From: Cryptomeria japonica
Lineage: Eukaryota > Streptophyta > Pinopsida > Cupressales > Cupressaceae
Reading direction: 5' to 3'
Assembly (NCBI RefSeq): GCF_030272615.1
Contig: NC_081412.1
Location: 684,704,583 to 684,768,582 of the forward strand
Length of the DNA stretch: 64,000 nucleotides
Part shown: positions 1 to 10,233 of the stretch, in pieces
Layout: every line of letters starts with the position of its first letter
Numbering within the stretch: position 1 is the first letter of the stretch
Made by a program: the position numbers and the translations under genes
The notes under the pieces: generated by a model
What the model was told of the DNA's origin: nothing
Seen by the model: the letters and a program-made list of their open reading frames with translations, nothing else
Database searches by the model: none

Positions 1-54
1 TCATTTGGCTAGCACAAAATATGGCATTAGCCATATTTGGTGCTAGCCAGATGA
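1..54. repeat. Imperfect inverted repeat with TTTGG/CCAAA ends
   Basis: Bases 2-25 and 30-53 are near-perfect reverse complements (ATTTGGCTAGCAC against GTGCTAGCCA) around a 4-base loop. Similar TTTGGC...GCCAAAT words recur beyond the other end of the satellite (3090-3127 and 3343-3430). The satellite is therefore flanked on both sides by the same short motif. No coding signal is present. Confidence 0.6.
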
Positions 55-139
55 CTTCCATTGAAATTTTTTAACCTTTGATAAATTTCTACTATATACT
101 CTATACCCTATAATCTATACTCTATACCCTATAGTTTGA

Positions 140-2930
140 TAGCCACAACCATAAAAATTAAACCATATGACCCTTTAGGACACAATATGGTGTTGTTAAG
201 ACACAATATGGTGTCGTTATGGGTTGTATGGTGTCCTAAGGGGTCATATGGTGTCCTATGACCCCTTAGGACACCATACAACCCCTTGGGACACAATATG
301 GTGTGGTTATGGGTTGTATGGACACCTAAGGGGTCATAAAGTGTCTTATGGGGCCATAGGACACTATATGACCCCTTAGGTGTTATTAGGGATCATATTA
401 TGTCTTAACGGGTCATATGGTTTGTTATGACCCCTTAAGACACCATATAACCCCTCACGACACAATATGGTTTTGTTATGGGTTGTATGGTGTCATAAGG
501 GGTCATATGGTATCCTATGACCTCTTAGGAAACAATATGGTGTTGTTATGGGTCGTATGGTGTTGTAAGGGGTCATATTGTGTCCTATGACCCCTTAGGA
601 CACCATATGACCCCTTAGGACACAATATGGTGTCGTTATGGGTCACATGGTGTCCTAAGGGGTCATATGATGTCCTATGACCCCTTAGGACACAATATGG
701 TGTCGTTATGGGTTGTATAGTGTCCTAAGGGGACATATGGTGTCCTATGACCCCTTAGGACACAATATGGTGTTGTTATGGGTCGTATAGACACCTAAGG
801 GGTCATATGGTGTCCTATGGGGTCATAGGACACAATATGACCCCTTAGGTGTCATTAGGGATCATATTGTGTCTTAACGGGTCATATGGTGTGTTATAAC
901 CCCTTAAGACACCATATGACCCCTTAGGACACAATATGGTGTCATTATGGGTTGTATAAACACCTAAGGGGTCATATGGTGTCCTATGGGGCCATAAGAC
1001 ACCATATGACCCCTTCGGTATTGTTAGGGATTATATTGTGTCTTAACTGGTCATATGGTGTGTTGTGACCCCTTAAGACACCATATGACCCCTTAGGGCA
1101 CAATGTGGTGTCATTATGGGTCATATGATGTCGTAAGGGGTCATATCATGTTCTATGACCCCTTAGGACACTATATGATTCCTTAGGACACAATATGGTG
1201 GTGTTATGTGTTGTATGGACACCTAAGGGGTCATATGGTGATATGGTGTCCTATGGGGCCATAGGACACGATACATCCCTTTAGGTGTCATTAGGGATCA
1301 TATTGTGTCTTAACAAGTCATATGGTTTGTTATGATCCCATAAGACACCATATTACCCCTTAGGACACAATATGGTGTCATTATGGGTCGTATGGTGTCC
1401 TAAGGGGTCATATGGTGTCTTATAACCCCTTAGGACACCATATGACACCTTAGTACACAATATGGTGTCGTTATGGGTCGTATGGTGTCATAAGGGGTCA
1501 TATGGTGTCCTATGAGCCCTCAGAACACCATATGACCCCTTAGGACACAATACGGTGTCGTTATGGGTCGTATGGTGTCCTAAGGGGTCATATGGTGTCT
1601 TATGGGCCCTCAAGACACCATATGACCCCTTAGGACATAATACATTGTTGTTATGGGTTGTATAGTGTCCTAAGGGGTCATATGGTGTCCTATGACCCCT
1701 TACGACACCATATGACCCCTTAGGACACAATATGGTGTCATTATGGGTTGTATGGTGTCGTAAGGACCATATGACCCCTTAGGACACAATATGGTGTGGT
1801 TATGGGTCGTATGGACACCTAAGGGGTCATATGGTGTCCTATGGGACCATAGGACACCATATGACCCGTTAGGTGTCGTTAGGGATCATATTGTGTCTTA
1901 ACGGGCCATATGGTGTGTTATGACCCCTTAACACCATATGACCCCTTAGGACACAATATTGTGTTGTTATTGGTCGTATGGTGTGGTAAGGGGTCATATG
2001 GTATCCTATGACCCCTTAGGACACCATATGACCCCTTAGGACACAATATGGTGTGGTTATGGGTCATATGGACACCTAAGGGGTCATAAGGTGTCCTATG
2101 GGGCCATAGAACACCATATAACCCCTTAGGTGTCATTAGGGATCATATTATGTCTTAATAGGTCATATGGTTTGTTATGACCCCTTAAAACACCATATGA
2201 CCCCTTAGGACACAATATGGTGTCGTTATGGGTCGTATGGTGTCGTAAGGAGTCATATGGTATCCTATGACCCCTTAGGACACCATACAACCCATAACGA
2301 GACCATATGACCCCTTAGGACACAATATGGTGTTGTTATGGGTCGTATGGTGTCGTAAGGGGTCATATGGTGTGCTATGACCCCTTAGGACACCATATGA
2401 CCCCTTAGGACACAATATGGTGTCGTTATGGGTCATATGGTGTCCTAAGGGATCATCATACACGAAGACCATATTGACCTCATATGGTGTACTAAGGGCT
2501 CATATGGTGTCCTAAGGGGTTATAGGACACCATACGAACCATACTAACACCATATGGTGTACTAAGGGGTCATATGGTGTACTAAGAGGTCATAAGACAC
2601 CATATAACCCCTTAGGACACAATATGACTCCTAACAACATCTAAGGGGTCATATGGTGTCCTATGACCCATTAAGACACCATATGGTGTCCTATAGGATC
2701 ATATGGTGTCCTATGACCCATTAAGACACCATATGGTGTCCTATAGGATCATATGGTGTCCTATGACCACTTAGGACAAAATATGGTGTCATTATGGGTC
2801 CTATGGTAACCTAAGAGGTCATATGGTATCCTATGACCCCTTAGGACACCATATGACCCCTTAGGTATCGTTAGGGGTCATATTGTGTCCTAAGGGATCA
2901 TATGGTGTCCTATGACCCCTAAGGACCTAG
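140..2930. repeat. Hairpin-rich satellite / tandem repeat array
   Basis: Dense irregular tandem repeats built from a few words: ACACCATATGACCCCTTAGG, ACACAATATGGTGTCGTTATG and their complements. Many units contain CCTAAGGGGTCATA, an 8-base loop, then TATGACCCCTTAGG, a 14-bp stem; the unit at 231-274 has an 18-bp perfect stem. A marker word, GATCATATTGTGTCTTAA, recurs at about 391, 860, 1029, 1296, 1884 and 2141, so the higher-order period is irregular (about 170 to 590 bp). Copies diverge by point changes and the array decays after about 2500. Long open frames on the minus strand here are by-products of the repeat and are not called as genes. Confidence 0.9.
2651..2750. repeat. Exact 50-bp tandem duplication at the decayed satellite edge
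   Basis: Bases 2651-2700 and 2701-2750 are identical. The exact match contrasts with the diverged copies around it, so this is a recent local duplication. Confidence 0.9.
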
Positions 2931-2992
2931 AGAGAGGAGGGAGTGAGGAAGAAACTAAGGTAAAGAGTTGAGAGAGGGAATTAGATGGGTGT

Positions 2993-3341
2993 AAGGATGA
3001 AGAGGGAGATAGCTCGAGGGATAGGAGAATAAGGGAATCGTGAGACCTAGAGAGGGGAGGGACAAAGAAGAGTATGTTTCTATTCCACATTTGGCATGCA
3101 CCAAATATGGAGAGTGCCAAATGTGTACATAGAAACCCCCATCTCACCTCTCCCTTCTTTATCTCCCTTCCCTCGTAGTTCCATCTCTCTTTATGAACTA
3201 GATCTCATATTCTCTCTCTCCCCTTACCTCTTCTCAGACTCTTCATTCCTATAGATACATACTCTTCATTGTCCCTCCCCTCTCTAGCTCTCACAATTCC
3301 CTTATTCTCCTATCCCTCGAGCTATCTCCCTCTTCATCCTT
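2993..3341. repeat. Long inverted repeat, about 85-bp purine-rich arms
   Basis: The arm at 2993-3077 (AAGGATGAAGAGGGAGATAG...) is the reverse complement of 3257-3341 with only about four mismatches. The 179-base spacer holds the TTTGGCATGCACCAAA-type motif and pyrimidine-rich DNA. It could be an inverted duplication or the remains of a foldback element. No ORF is associated. Confidence 0.85.
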
Positions 3342-3875
3342 ATTTGGCGTGCACTAAATGGAATATCCATTCATCACATTTGGCACATGCCAAATAGGGT
3401 GAGCACCATATTTGGTGCGCGCCAAATGGCTCGCTTTGGTAAACACCAAACATATGGTTTGGATTTGCCTTGGGCATCCAAACCAAAGGTTTGGACGACC
3501 ATTTCAGGCTAGAGACATGTTCTTATCAAAACATTAAAAATTTTGACATATTTGTAAAGCGGAAAATCGAACCCTAGTTGCTCTCCCCTCTTCCAACTCC
3601 AAGGAGAGAGAAGGGAGGTTACTAGGATTGATGGTTTTCACTGAGGGGAGACTTTACATTCAAAAGAGGGGTTGAAACCCACAGGATCCAATCCCACACA
3701 ATGCTAGATTAGATTCTAAATGAGTTTCGAGGGTTAAGACAGCAAGGCTACCCTCTTTTGTAAAGAATGTAGATAGAAGAATTAAGCTAGGAATGCATGA
3801 AAAGTGAGAAAGATTCACTTATAAATAGAGATAGGGATATAGGATGAAGCTGTGGACCTAGAATTAGTAGTAAAA
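3342..3875. other. Non-coding stretch beside the solo LTR
   Basis: Contains more TTTGGC/GCCAAA words to about 3430, then sequence with no recognisable coding potential. It could be leader DNA of the element that left the adjacent LTR, but I see no primer-binding site. Confidence 0.4.
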
Positions 3876-4415
3876 TGTCGAGACGACGCTATCCTGCAAA
3901 TTTGAGCGAAAGTTGACGGGAAGATGGCGCCCGGCGTTTACACGGTCCTCTGAAAAATCAGCGAAACGAAGGGGGATCTGTTCGTCTCTGCACAAGGATT
4001 CCAGATCTTCAATTACAGTCGCGTACCTGCAACCTACACACAGAAAAGCAAAGACGATTGGGGGGTTAGGGATTAGGGGTTTGCCCTTAGGTCAAACCCC
4101 AGTTTTGGAATTAACAAAGAAGTGAGAAATGTTGCAAATGTAAATGATTGTAATGTAAAACAAGTACTAGTACCTTGTTGTAAGAATGTTTGTATTCTTA
4201 CATGCGAAGGTGTAAATGTTGTTGTATGTTGTATGTTGTAAGTAGTATGTGATCTCCTCTTCAATGGTTGAATCCTTGTCTTGAACGCAACACTTAGCCT
4301 TGAATGGAGACTTAGAATGATCAATTGCTTGAAGGAATGCTTGAATGCTTGAATGCTTGAATGTTTGAGTATCGCTTCCACCTTTTTTCCATCCAAAATG
4401 GGAGAGGAAATGTAG

Positions 4416-4423
4416 TTTATATA
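4416..4423 (-). promoter_or_regulatory. LTR TATA box (TATATAAA)
   Basis: TATATAAA on the minus strand within GTATATAAACTAC, positioned as a retrotransposon core promoter. Palindromic repeats lie about 125-220 bases upstream. Confidence 0.55.
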
Positions 4424-4546
4424 CTTGCCAATTAGGGTTGATAGACTAATTTTTCCGACCTTAGGCCGACCAAGAAAGATTATTTTCCAAATTGCAAACA
4501 TAAAGACCCGAGGCCCCAAAAGAGACCGGGCCCAAAATAGGGCCAG

Positions 4547-4635
4547 GGACCAGGGCGCTGGGCGCCATGGTCCTGGGGGACCAGGGCGCTAGGTGCCCTA
4601 GTCCTGAAGGACCAGGGTGCTGGGCGCCCTGGTCC
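4547..4635. repeat. Three tandem 27-bp GC-rich palindromes
   Basis: Copies at 4547-4573, 4578-4604 and 4609-4635 have an exact 31-base period. The consensus arm is GGACCAGGGCGC around a short centre, followed by its complement. Each copy is a near-perfect palindrome, far more GC-rich than its surroundings. They lie in the presumed U3 of the LTR, upstream of the TATA box on the minus strand. Confidence 0.85.
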
Positions 4636-4807
4636 CACCTCCAGGGACAGCAGGGTGCAAGGAGGAATCAGGCAGGGTGCTGGAAAAATGCAGTTTTTGA
4701 TGTCGTGAACAAGTTTCGGGGTCTCCATTCAGGTTCCGTGTTGCGTCGCCATCGTGAAGACCGAAATGTAGTCGAAATTGCAAGTGTCACAATTTTAGGA
4801 CGCTACA

Positions 4808-5588
4808 ATATTTTTGGTCGTGCTCTCCATTAGGTTTGCACGTGTTTCAATGAAGTTAAAAAAAAATACTGTGGTAAACTTGAGCTCCCTCTTAGCTATC
4901 CAACAATGTAATTTATTTCAAACTTTGATTCCGTTAAGCCTTTCATCTATGATTTCTTTTGTTAGTGTGTCCGTTTTTTGTCAAAAACCAACATGCACTA
5001 TTTTGGGTATAGATTTTTACACGTTCATCAGATTTTGAAAAAAATTACATTTTTAGAAACTAGACTCCTTTCTACACAATTTTAAAAAAAAGTTTTGATT
5101 TTTGATTTATTTTCAATGATTTTAGGGGGGAGCACTCTCAAATTTCTATTTTTTAGGATGTGTCCATTTTGAAAATTAGTAAAATATCATATACTCATTA
5201 AAAAATTAGCTGAAAATTCTGGCATAAACTACAAGGTGTTAGCTAATTTCTCACCAAATCGATTTTAGAAATTCAAAAAAAAAGTTAACATTTTAAGGGG
5301 GCCACAACAGACGCTATGTTATGTTTTTTGCATAAATACAGGACCACTTTTTGTGGCCCCCTTTTTTGAAGCCCTTAATTTCCACCATTTTCAAAAAAAA
5401 TTAGTAGTTTAGAAAGTAGACTTGAAGCACTCTGACTCTTGTTCTTGTTGCATCTTCAAATTTGGAGTGTAACTATCTTCAATTTGTCGTTGAAGTTCAC
5501 ACTTTGCTGATTTCTGAAATAAAGTGGCATCTTAAGACCCCCTTTGATACCACAACTTGGTGCATATACCCTAGAGTATTTTCTTGAT
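4808..5588. other. Intergenic, AT-rich, with one hairpin
   Basis: No convincing gene. A perfect 13-bp inverted repeat (AAGGGGGCCACAA at 5295-5307, TTGTGGCCCCCTT at 5351-5363) encloses a 43-base loop. The rest is poly-A/T-rich, with no domain signal in the short frames. Confidence 0.5.
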
Positions 5589-6042
5589 CCTCAGAGATCG
5601 AATTGGGTTTATGTAAGAGGATTTAGTCCTTCGGTATTGAGCTTAACTAGAATTGTACTTAGGCATAGGAGATGCTATCTTTGTAGTTCACTCATTTCTC
5701 CAGATTGTAGTCTAGTTTTCTATGTAGTCAGTGAGACTCCTTTTGTGATGAGCAATACGCTCTAGGCTGTTGGCCTTCCTACAAGTGTAGGCCCCTCAAT
5801 TATAATTCACATACTTACTACAGAAGTATTATCTGACTGTGGGTAGGCTTCCCACCATGGCTTTTCCCTTTACTAGGCTTTCCACATATAAATCTTGGTG
5901 TCATGTGGATGGTATTTATTCTCTGATTATTGTTTATGCTTAATTGGTTTATCTGTTATTCTAGTATTTGGTTTAAACATTTCGGTATAATGTTTTGGGT
6001 TCCGATATTAAAGTTTTAATTTCTAAATTTTTCGATAACCTA
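5589..6042 (+). repeat. Copia A 5' LTR remnant
   Basis: Homologous to 9706-10145 (AATTGGGTTTATGTAAGAGG through TTCCGATATTAAAG). It runs straight into gag at TTCGATAACCTAAAG, where the LTR word GATAATCTG and the gag word for ENLKMEEDE overlap. This suggests a microhomology deletion of the LTR terminus, PBS and gag start. Confidence 0.75.
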
Positions 6043-6822
6043 AAGATGGAAGAAGATGAAATGATTACTACATTCATGGAAAGGGTAAATGAGATTGTTA
6101 TGAGATTTCAATGTTGTGGTCGAACTTTGAGTGAAGATGAAATTGTTTCTAAAGTTCTGAGAGCCCTACCACCAGCTTACAAGATGAAGGCTACTGCAAT
6201 TAATAAATTAAAAATAATGGCTAATACTTTTGTCAACAAAGATACCTTGGTTGGTAAATTATCTTCTTTTAAGCTTGAAGAATTTGGACCTTCTAGAGTT
6301 GTGAAGTCTGAACCTGCTTTTCATGCATCTGCATCATACACTAGTAAGCAAGATTGGAAAGATTTATATGCAAAGGAATTGGATGATATGAAGAGAGAAG
6401 ATGATGAGTTTGAGAAACTTGAAGAACTATTTGCTCAAAGAGTACCTAAAGGACTGATAGGAAGTAAGTATGAAGGAAAAACACCATTTAAATATTTTGC
6501 ATGCAATAAGATTGGTCATTTTGCATCTAGATGTCCTGAAAGGAATTCAAGATTTGAAGAAAGAGTTAGAAGATATTTTAAGCCTAATCTTGGCTATCAG
6601 AACAAGTATAAGTACAGGAAAAACAAAGAGAAATTGTGCTACATAGCGGATGAGGAAGGTGTTACTGATTATGATGATAGACCAACATAAGACTATGTTA
6701 GTGGTTTCAGCAATGGGAAGGAATGGGTGTTCCTGGCTATCAAGGAAGATGTTTCGGCAATGGAAGAGAATGTACCTGAAGAGAAGGCACTTGCTGCTAA
6801 AATTGAAGACAAGGATGAATAA
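6030..6822 (+). pseudogene. Copia A gag, N-terminally truncated
   Basis: This encodes the C-terminal half of a Copia GAG, the capsid/nucleocapsid protein that packages element RNA. The frame begins inside the motif NLKMEEDEMITTFMERVNE and continues through a UBN2-like region (CGRTLSEDEIVSKVLRALPP). It reaches a zinc knuckle around 6490-6535 that reads YFACNKIGHFASRC, so the first Cys of the expected C-x2-C is replaced by Tyr. Stops lie at 6688-6690 and 6820-6822 in the frame that continues into protease. The corresponding GAG of Copia B keeps CFNCNKIGHMASRC. Confidence 0.8.
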
Positions 6823-7848
6823 GTAATTGACAGTAGATGTTCACATCATATGACTAGTGATAAAAGGAAGTTTATATCTTTGCAAGAATTTGATGGTGAA
6901 CTGGTTAGATTTGGAGATGACAAAGTATGCATGATTAGAGGAAAAGGAACTATATCATTGCATGGTAAGCACAATATTGATAATGTTTATTATGTTGAAT
7001 GTTTGAAGCATAATATTTTGAGTTTAGGACAATTGGTGGATAAGGGATTTCAATTACAGTTCAAGGATGGAAAATGCAACATCATTAACAAATCTGGTCT
7101 GGAGATTGTAACTAGTACACACACAAAAGGTAATATATTTCATTTGAATTCCAGTGAGAAGACATGTTTGATTGCAAAAAGTGATGAGAGTTGGCTATGG
7201 CATAAGAGGCTATGTCATGTGAATTTTGATTGCATTGTAAATATCATTTCAACTAAGGCAATTAGAGATATACGTAAGATTGTGAAGCCCTATAATCTGG
7301 TATGTAAAGAATGTCAAATGGGTAAACAGGTCAGAACCTCTTTTAAGAGCATACAAGATAAATCTAATGATGTTCTTGATCTTATTTGTACTGATTTATG
7401 TGGCCTTGCTAGAGTTAAAAGTTTTCAAGGTGATAGATATTTTGTGCTTTTCATTGATGATTATTCTAGAATAATGTAGGTTACTTTTCTAAGGGATAAA
7501 TCAGAGGCTTTTGAAAAGTTTAAAATCTTTGAGGATAAAGTTGAGACAAAGACAAGATTGAAGATTAAATGTTTAAGGTCAGATCATGGTAGAGAATTCA
7601 TGTCCAGGGAGTTTAATAACTTTTGTGAGAAGGATGGTATAAGGAGACAATTTTTTGCTCCCAGGACACCTCAACAGAATGGAGTTGTGAAAAGGAAGAA
7701 CATAACTATCTTGGATGTTGCTAGAACAATGATGATGGAAGCTAGTCTATGTCATATCTACTGGAGAGAAGCAGTGAGCATAGGGGTTTATACTTTCAAC
7801 AGAATACATATCAAAGGAGAAACCGGTAAGACACCTTATGAATTATGA
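6823..7848 (+). pseudogene. Copia A protease and integrase region
   Basis: The same frame as gag continues into an aspartic-protease motif, VIDSRCSHHMTS, where the usual catalytic DSG reads DSR. The integrase zinc-binding region follows (HKRLCHVNF ... CKECQMGKQ), then catalytic-core landmarks CTDLCG, FIDDYSR and TPQQNGVVKRKN. The Glu of the usual GVVERKN is Lys here. Stops occur at 7477-7479 and 7846-7848. Integrase would join element cDNA to the chromosome; with these stops and the lost active-site residue it cannot be functional. Confidence 0.8.
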
Positions 7849-8375
7849 TTTGGCAATACACCTACAATTAAATATTTCAGAATCTTTGGTAGTAAATGTT
7901 ATATCAAGAGAGATGATATCATTGGAAAGTTTGATCCTAGATATGATGATGGCATATTTCTTGGTTATTCTAATGAAAGCAAGGCATATAGATGTTATAA
8001 CAAGAGATTACAGAGAATTGTGGAGAGTGCTAATGTCAAGGTGGATGAGCTTAATAGAAGTCAAATCAGAGATTATGAGCAAGAACTGATGGTGGAAATG
8101 ATAATATGTGAATCGGCGGCATCTTTACCGAAACAGAGTGTTGAACCAATTACTTTGGCAGTATCAGAAAATTTAGCAGTAACTAAAGAACCGAGAAGAG
8201 AAACAGAGAGTTAGAAGACTCCTAGGTATGTGAGATTTAATCATTCAGAAGATCAGATCATTGGGGATAAGAACAATGGAGTGATGACAAGAAGAAGACT
8301 AGAAACTAATAAGGTATGTTTAATTTCTCAAGTTGAACTGGTATTAGTAATTGAAGCATGTAAAGATGAATTTGG
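7849..8375 (+). pseudogene. Copia A integrase C-terminus / linker
   Basis: Translation in the 7849 region gives the Copia integrase tail (KYFRIFGSKCYIKRDD, DPRYDDGIFLGYSNESKAYRCYNKR) in the original frame. A low-complexity linker follows, then TPRYVRFNHSEDQIIGDKN. The frame is lost before 8376, where RT resumes in another frame. Confidence 0.7.
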
Positions 8376-9690
8376 TTGAAAGCTATGGAAGAAGAATTAG
8401 ATCAAATTGAGAAGAATAACACATGGACTTTAATTCCCCAACTTAAAACTAAAAATGTTATTGGAACTAAATGGTTTTTTAGGAATAAATTGAATAACGA
8501 TGGTCAAGGTGTAAGGAATAAGGCTAGATTAGTTTGTAAAGGATATTTTGAAAAGAAAGGAATTGATTATGGTGATACTTTTGCACTTGTAACTAGGATT
8601 GAAGATGTAAGATTATTTCTTGCCTATGCTGCACATAAAAACTACAAGGTTTATCCGATGGATGTTAAGTGTGCATTTTTTAATGGGGATCTTGATGAGG
8701 AAGTTTATATTGAGAAAACTAATGGTTTTTCACTTTCAGATGTTACAAACATGGTTTGCAGGTTAAAGAAAGCTTTATATGGATTGAAACAGGCACCTAG
8801 AGCTTGGTATGCAAGGCTAGATAAATATCTTTTGAAGCTTGGTTTTACTAAAGGTAATGCTGACAGTAATTTATATTATAATCTCACTGATGATGATATA
8901 CTGATTATTGAAGTTTTTGTTGATGACATCATTTTTTGTGGTGAAGATAAGTTGTGCATGGAATTTTCTAAGAATATGAAGAAAGAATTTGAAATTTCTA
9001 TGATTGGTGAACTGAAGTTTTTCTTAGGTTTGTAGATTACTCAAACTGACAAAGGTATTTTCATCTGTCAAAGTAAGTATGCTCGGGAATTGTTGAAGAA
9101 ATTTGGTATGGTAGATTCTAAACTAGTAAGCACTCCTATGGTTACAAGTGAGAAATTGACAAGATAGATGTTTATGCACCGATAAATCCTACAAGATACA
9201 AATCTATGATTGGAGGTCTTCTTTATTTGACTCAGACTAGGCTTGATATAATGAATGTTGTTTGTTTTGCGTCTAGATTTCAGAGTGATCCTAGAGAGAA
9301 TCATGAGAGTGCGGTGAAAAGAATTTTTAGATACTTGCAAGGTACATCTGAATATGGTTTGTGGTACCTTAAAGATGATGACTTTACTTTATGTGCATAT
9401 ACAGATGCAGATTGGGCCGGTGATGTTAATGATTGGAAAAGTACTTCTGGTGGAGCTTTCTTTCTTGGAAAAAAATTGGTTTCATGGATCAGCAAGAAAT
9501 AATCATGTACGTCTTTATCTACTACTGAAGCTATGTATGTTGCTACTACTACTAACTGTACATAGGTTTTATGGATGAAGCAAATGTTGAAGGATATCAA
9601 AGTGCATTGCATTGGACCTATAGTTATTCACTGTGATAACTCTGCTGCTATTGACATATCAAACAATCTAGTATTTCACCCTAAGACAAA
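8376..9690 (+). pseudogene. Copia A reverse transcriptase and RNase H
   Basis: RT spans 8376-9035 with Copia signatures [60 protein letters not shown] and the catalytic motif [12 protein letters not shown] at 9033-9035 and a frameshift separate it from the connection/RNase H part (GGLLYLTQTRLDIM, YTDADWAGD, KSTSGGAFFLGKKLVSW, CDNSAAIDISNN, KTKHIS). The reading stops where LTR sequence begins at about 9703. RT copies element RNA to DNA and RNase H removes the template. Confidence 0.85.
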
Positions 9691-9702
9691 GCACATATCT
9701 TC

Positions 9703-10233
9703 CAATTGGGTTTATGTAAGAGGATTTAGTCCTCCGGTATTGAGCTTAACTTGAACTGTACTCAGGCATACGGGATGTTATCTTTGCAGTTCATTCATTT
9801 CTCCAAATTTTAGTATGGATTTCTATGTAGTCAACGAGACTCCTTTTGTGATGAGTAGTGTGCCCTAGGTTGTTGGCCTTCCTATAAGTGCAAGCACCTC
9901 AATTGTAATTCACATACTTACTGCAGAAGTATTATCTGACTGTGGGTAGGCTTCCCACTGTGGTTTTTCCCTTTACTAGGTTTTCTACGTATAAATCTTG
10001 ATGTCATGTGGATGGTATTTATTTTTTGATTATTGTTTATGCTTAATTGTTTTATATGTTATTCTGGTATTTGGTTTAAGCATTCTGGTATTAATGTTTT
10101 GGATTCCGATATTAAAGTTTTTATTACTAAATGTTCCGATAATCTGTGACAACTGATTAACCTCTCCACCCCCCTCCCCCGCCCCCTCCCCCACGCCCTC
10201 TAACTTGTCTTCTGGGTATTTGAATTGTCTAAC
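9703..10233 (+). repeat. Copia A 3' LTR remnant
   Basis: Joined directly to the RNase H frame with no polypurine tract. It is homologous to 5589-6042 and extends further, through GACAACTGATTAACC, an expanded C-rich tract (10160-10200) and CTGGGTATTTGAATTGTCTAACA. This corresponds to the hairpin and CTAACA end seen in Copia B. The right boundary at 10233 is estimated from that end. Confidence 0.65.

Larger units (their letters stand above)
3876..4807 (-). mobile_element. Solo LTR (probably Gypsy type), minus strand
   Basis: Read on the minus strand it starts TGTAGCGTCC (4807) and ends GTCTCGACA (3876), giving TG...CA ends about 930 bp apart. A TATATAAA box lies about 385 bases into it, as expected for the U3/R boundary. 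No gag or pol adjoins it on either side. The flanking pentamers (TAAAA and ATATT) do not match, so a target-site duplication is not preserved. The Gypsy assignment is an inference from general structure. Short open frames inside it look fortuitous. Confidence 0.6.
5589..10233 (+). mobile_element. Copia A: decayed Ty1/Copia retrotransposon
   Basis: The order is partial LTR (5589-6042), gag, protease, integrase, RT, RNase H, partial LTR (9703-10233), which is Copia order. The flanking LTR pieces are homologous and both start at the same base of the LTR (AATTGGGTTTATG). The 5' LTR end, primer-binding site and gag N-terminus are missing; so are the RNase H tail and polypurine tract. Several in-frame stops and at least two frameshifts make it non-autonomous. 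Its proteins closely resemble those of Copia B, so both belong to one lineage. Confidence 0.85.

Noticed and set aside
88-134. CTATACCCTATA repeats as telomere-like DNA
   Set aside because: Only about two copies of a 23-base unit and not the plant telomere motif TTTAGGG/CCCTAAA.
1488-2472. Open frames of 65-85 codons on the minus strand with a repeating CPKGSYGVLRGH-like peptide
   Set aside because: They arise because satellite monomers happen to lack stops in one frame. The periodic peptide mirrors the DNA repeat, no start context or domain is present, and frames break wherever monomer length changes.
4073-4833. Frames of 60-148 codons on both strands
   Set aside because: They lie inside the solo LTR, overlap each other on opposite strands and follow its palindromic repeats; no domain.
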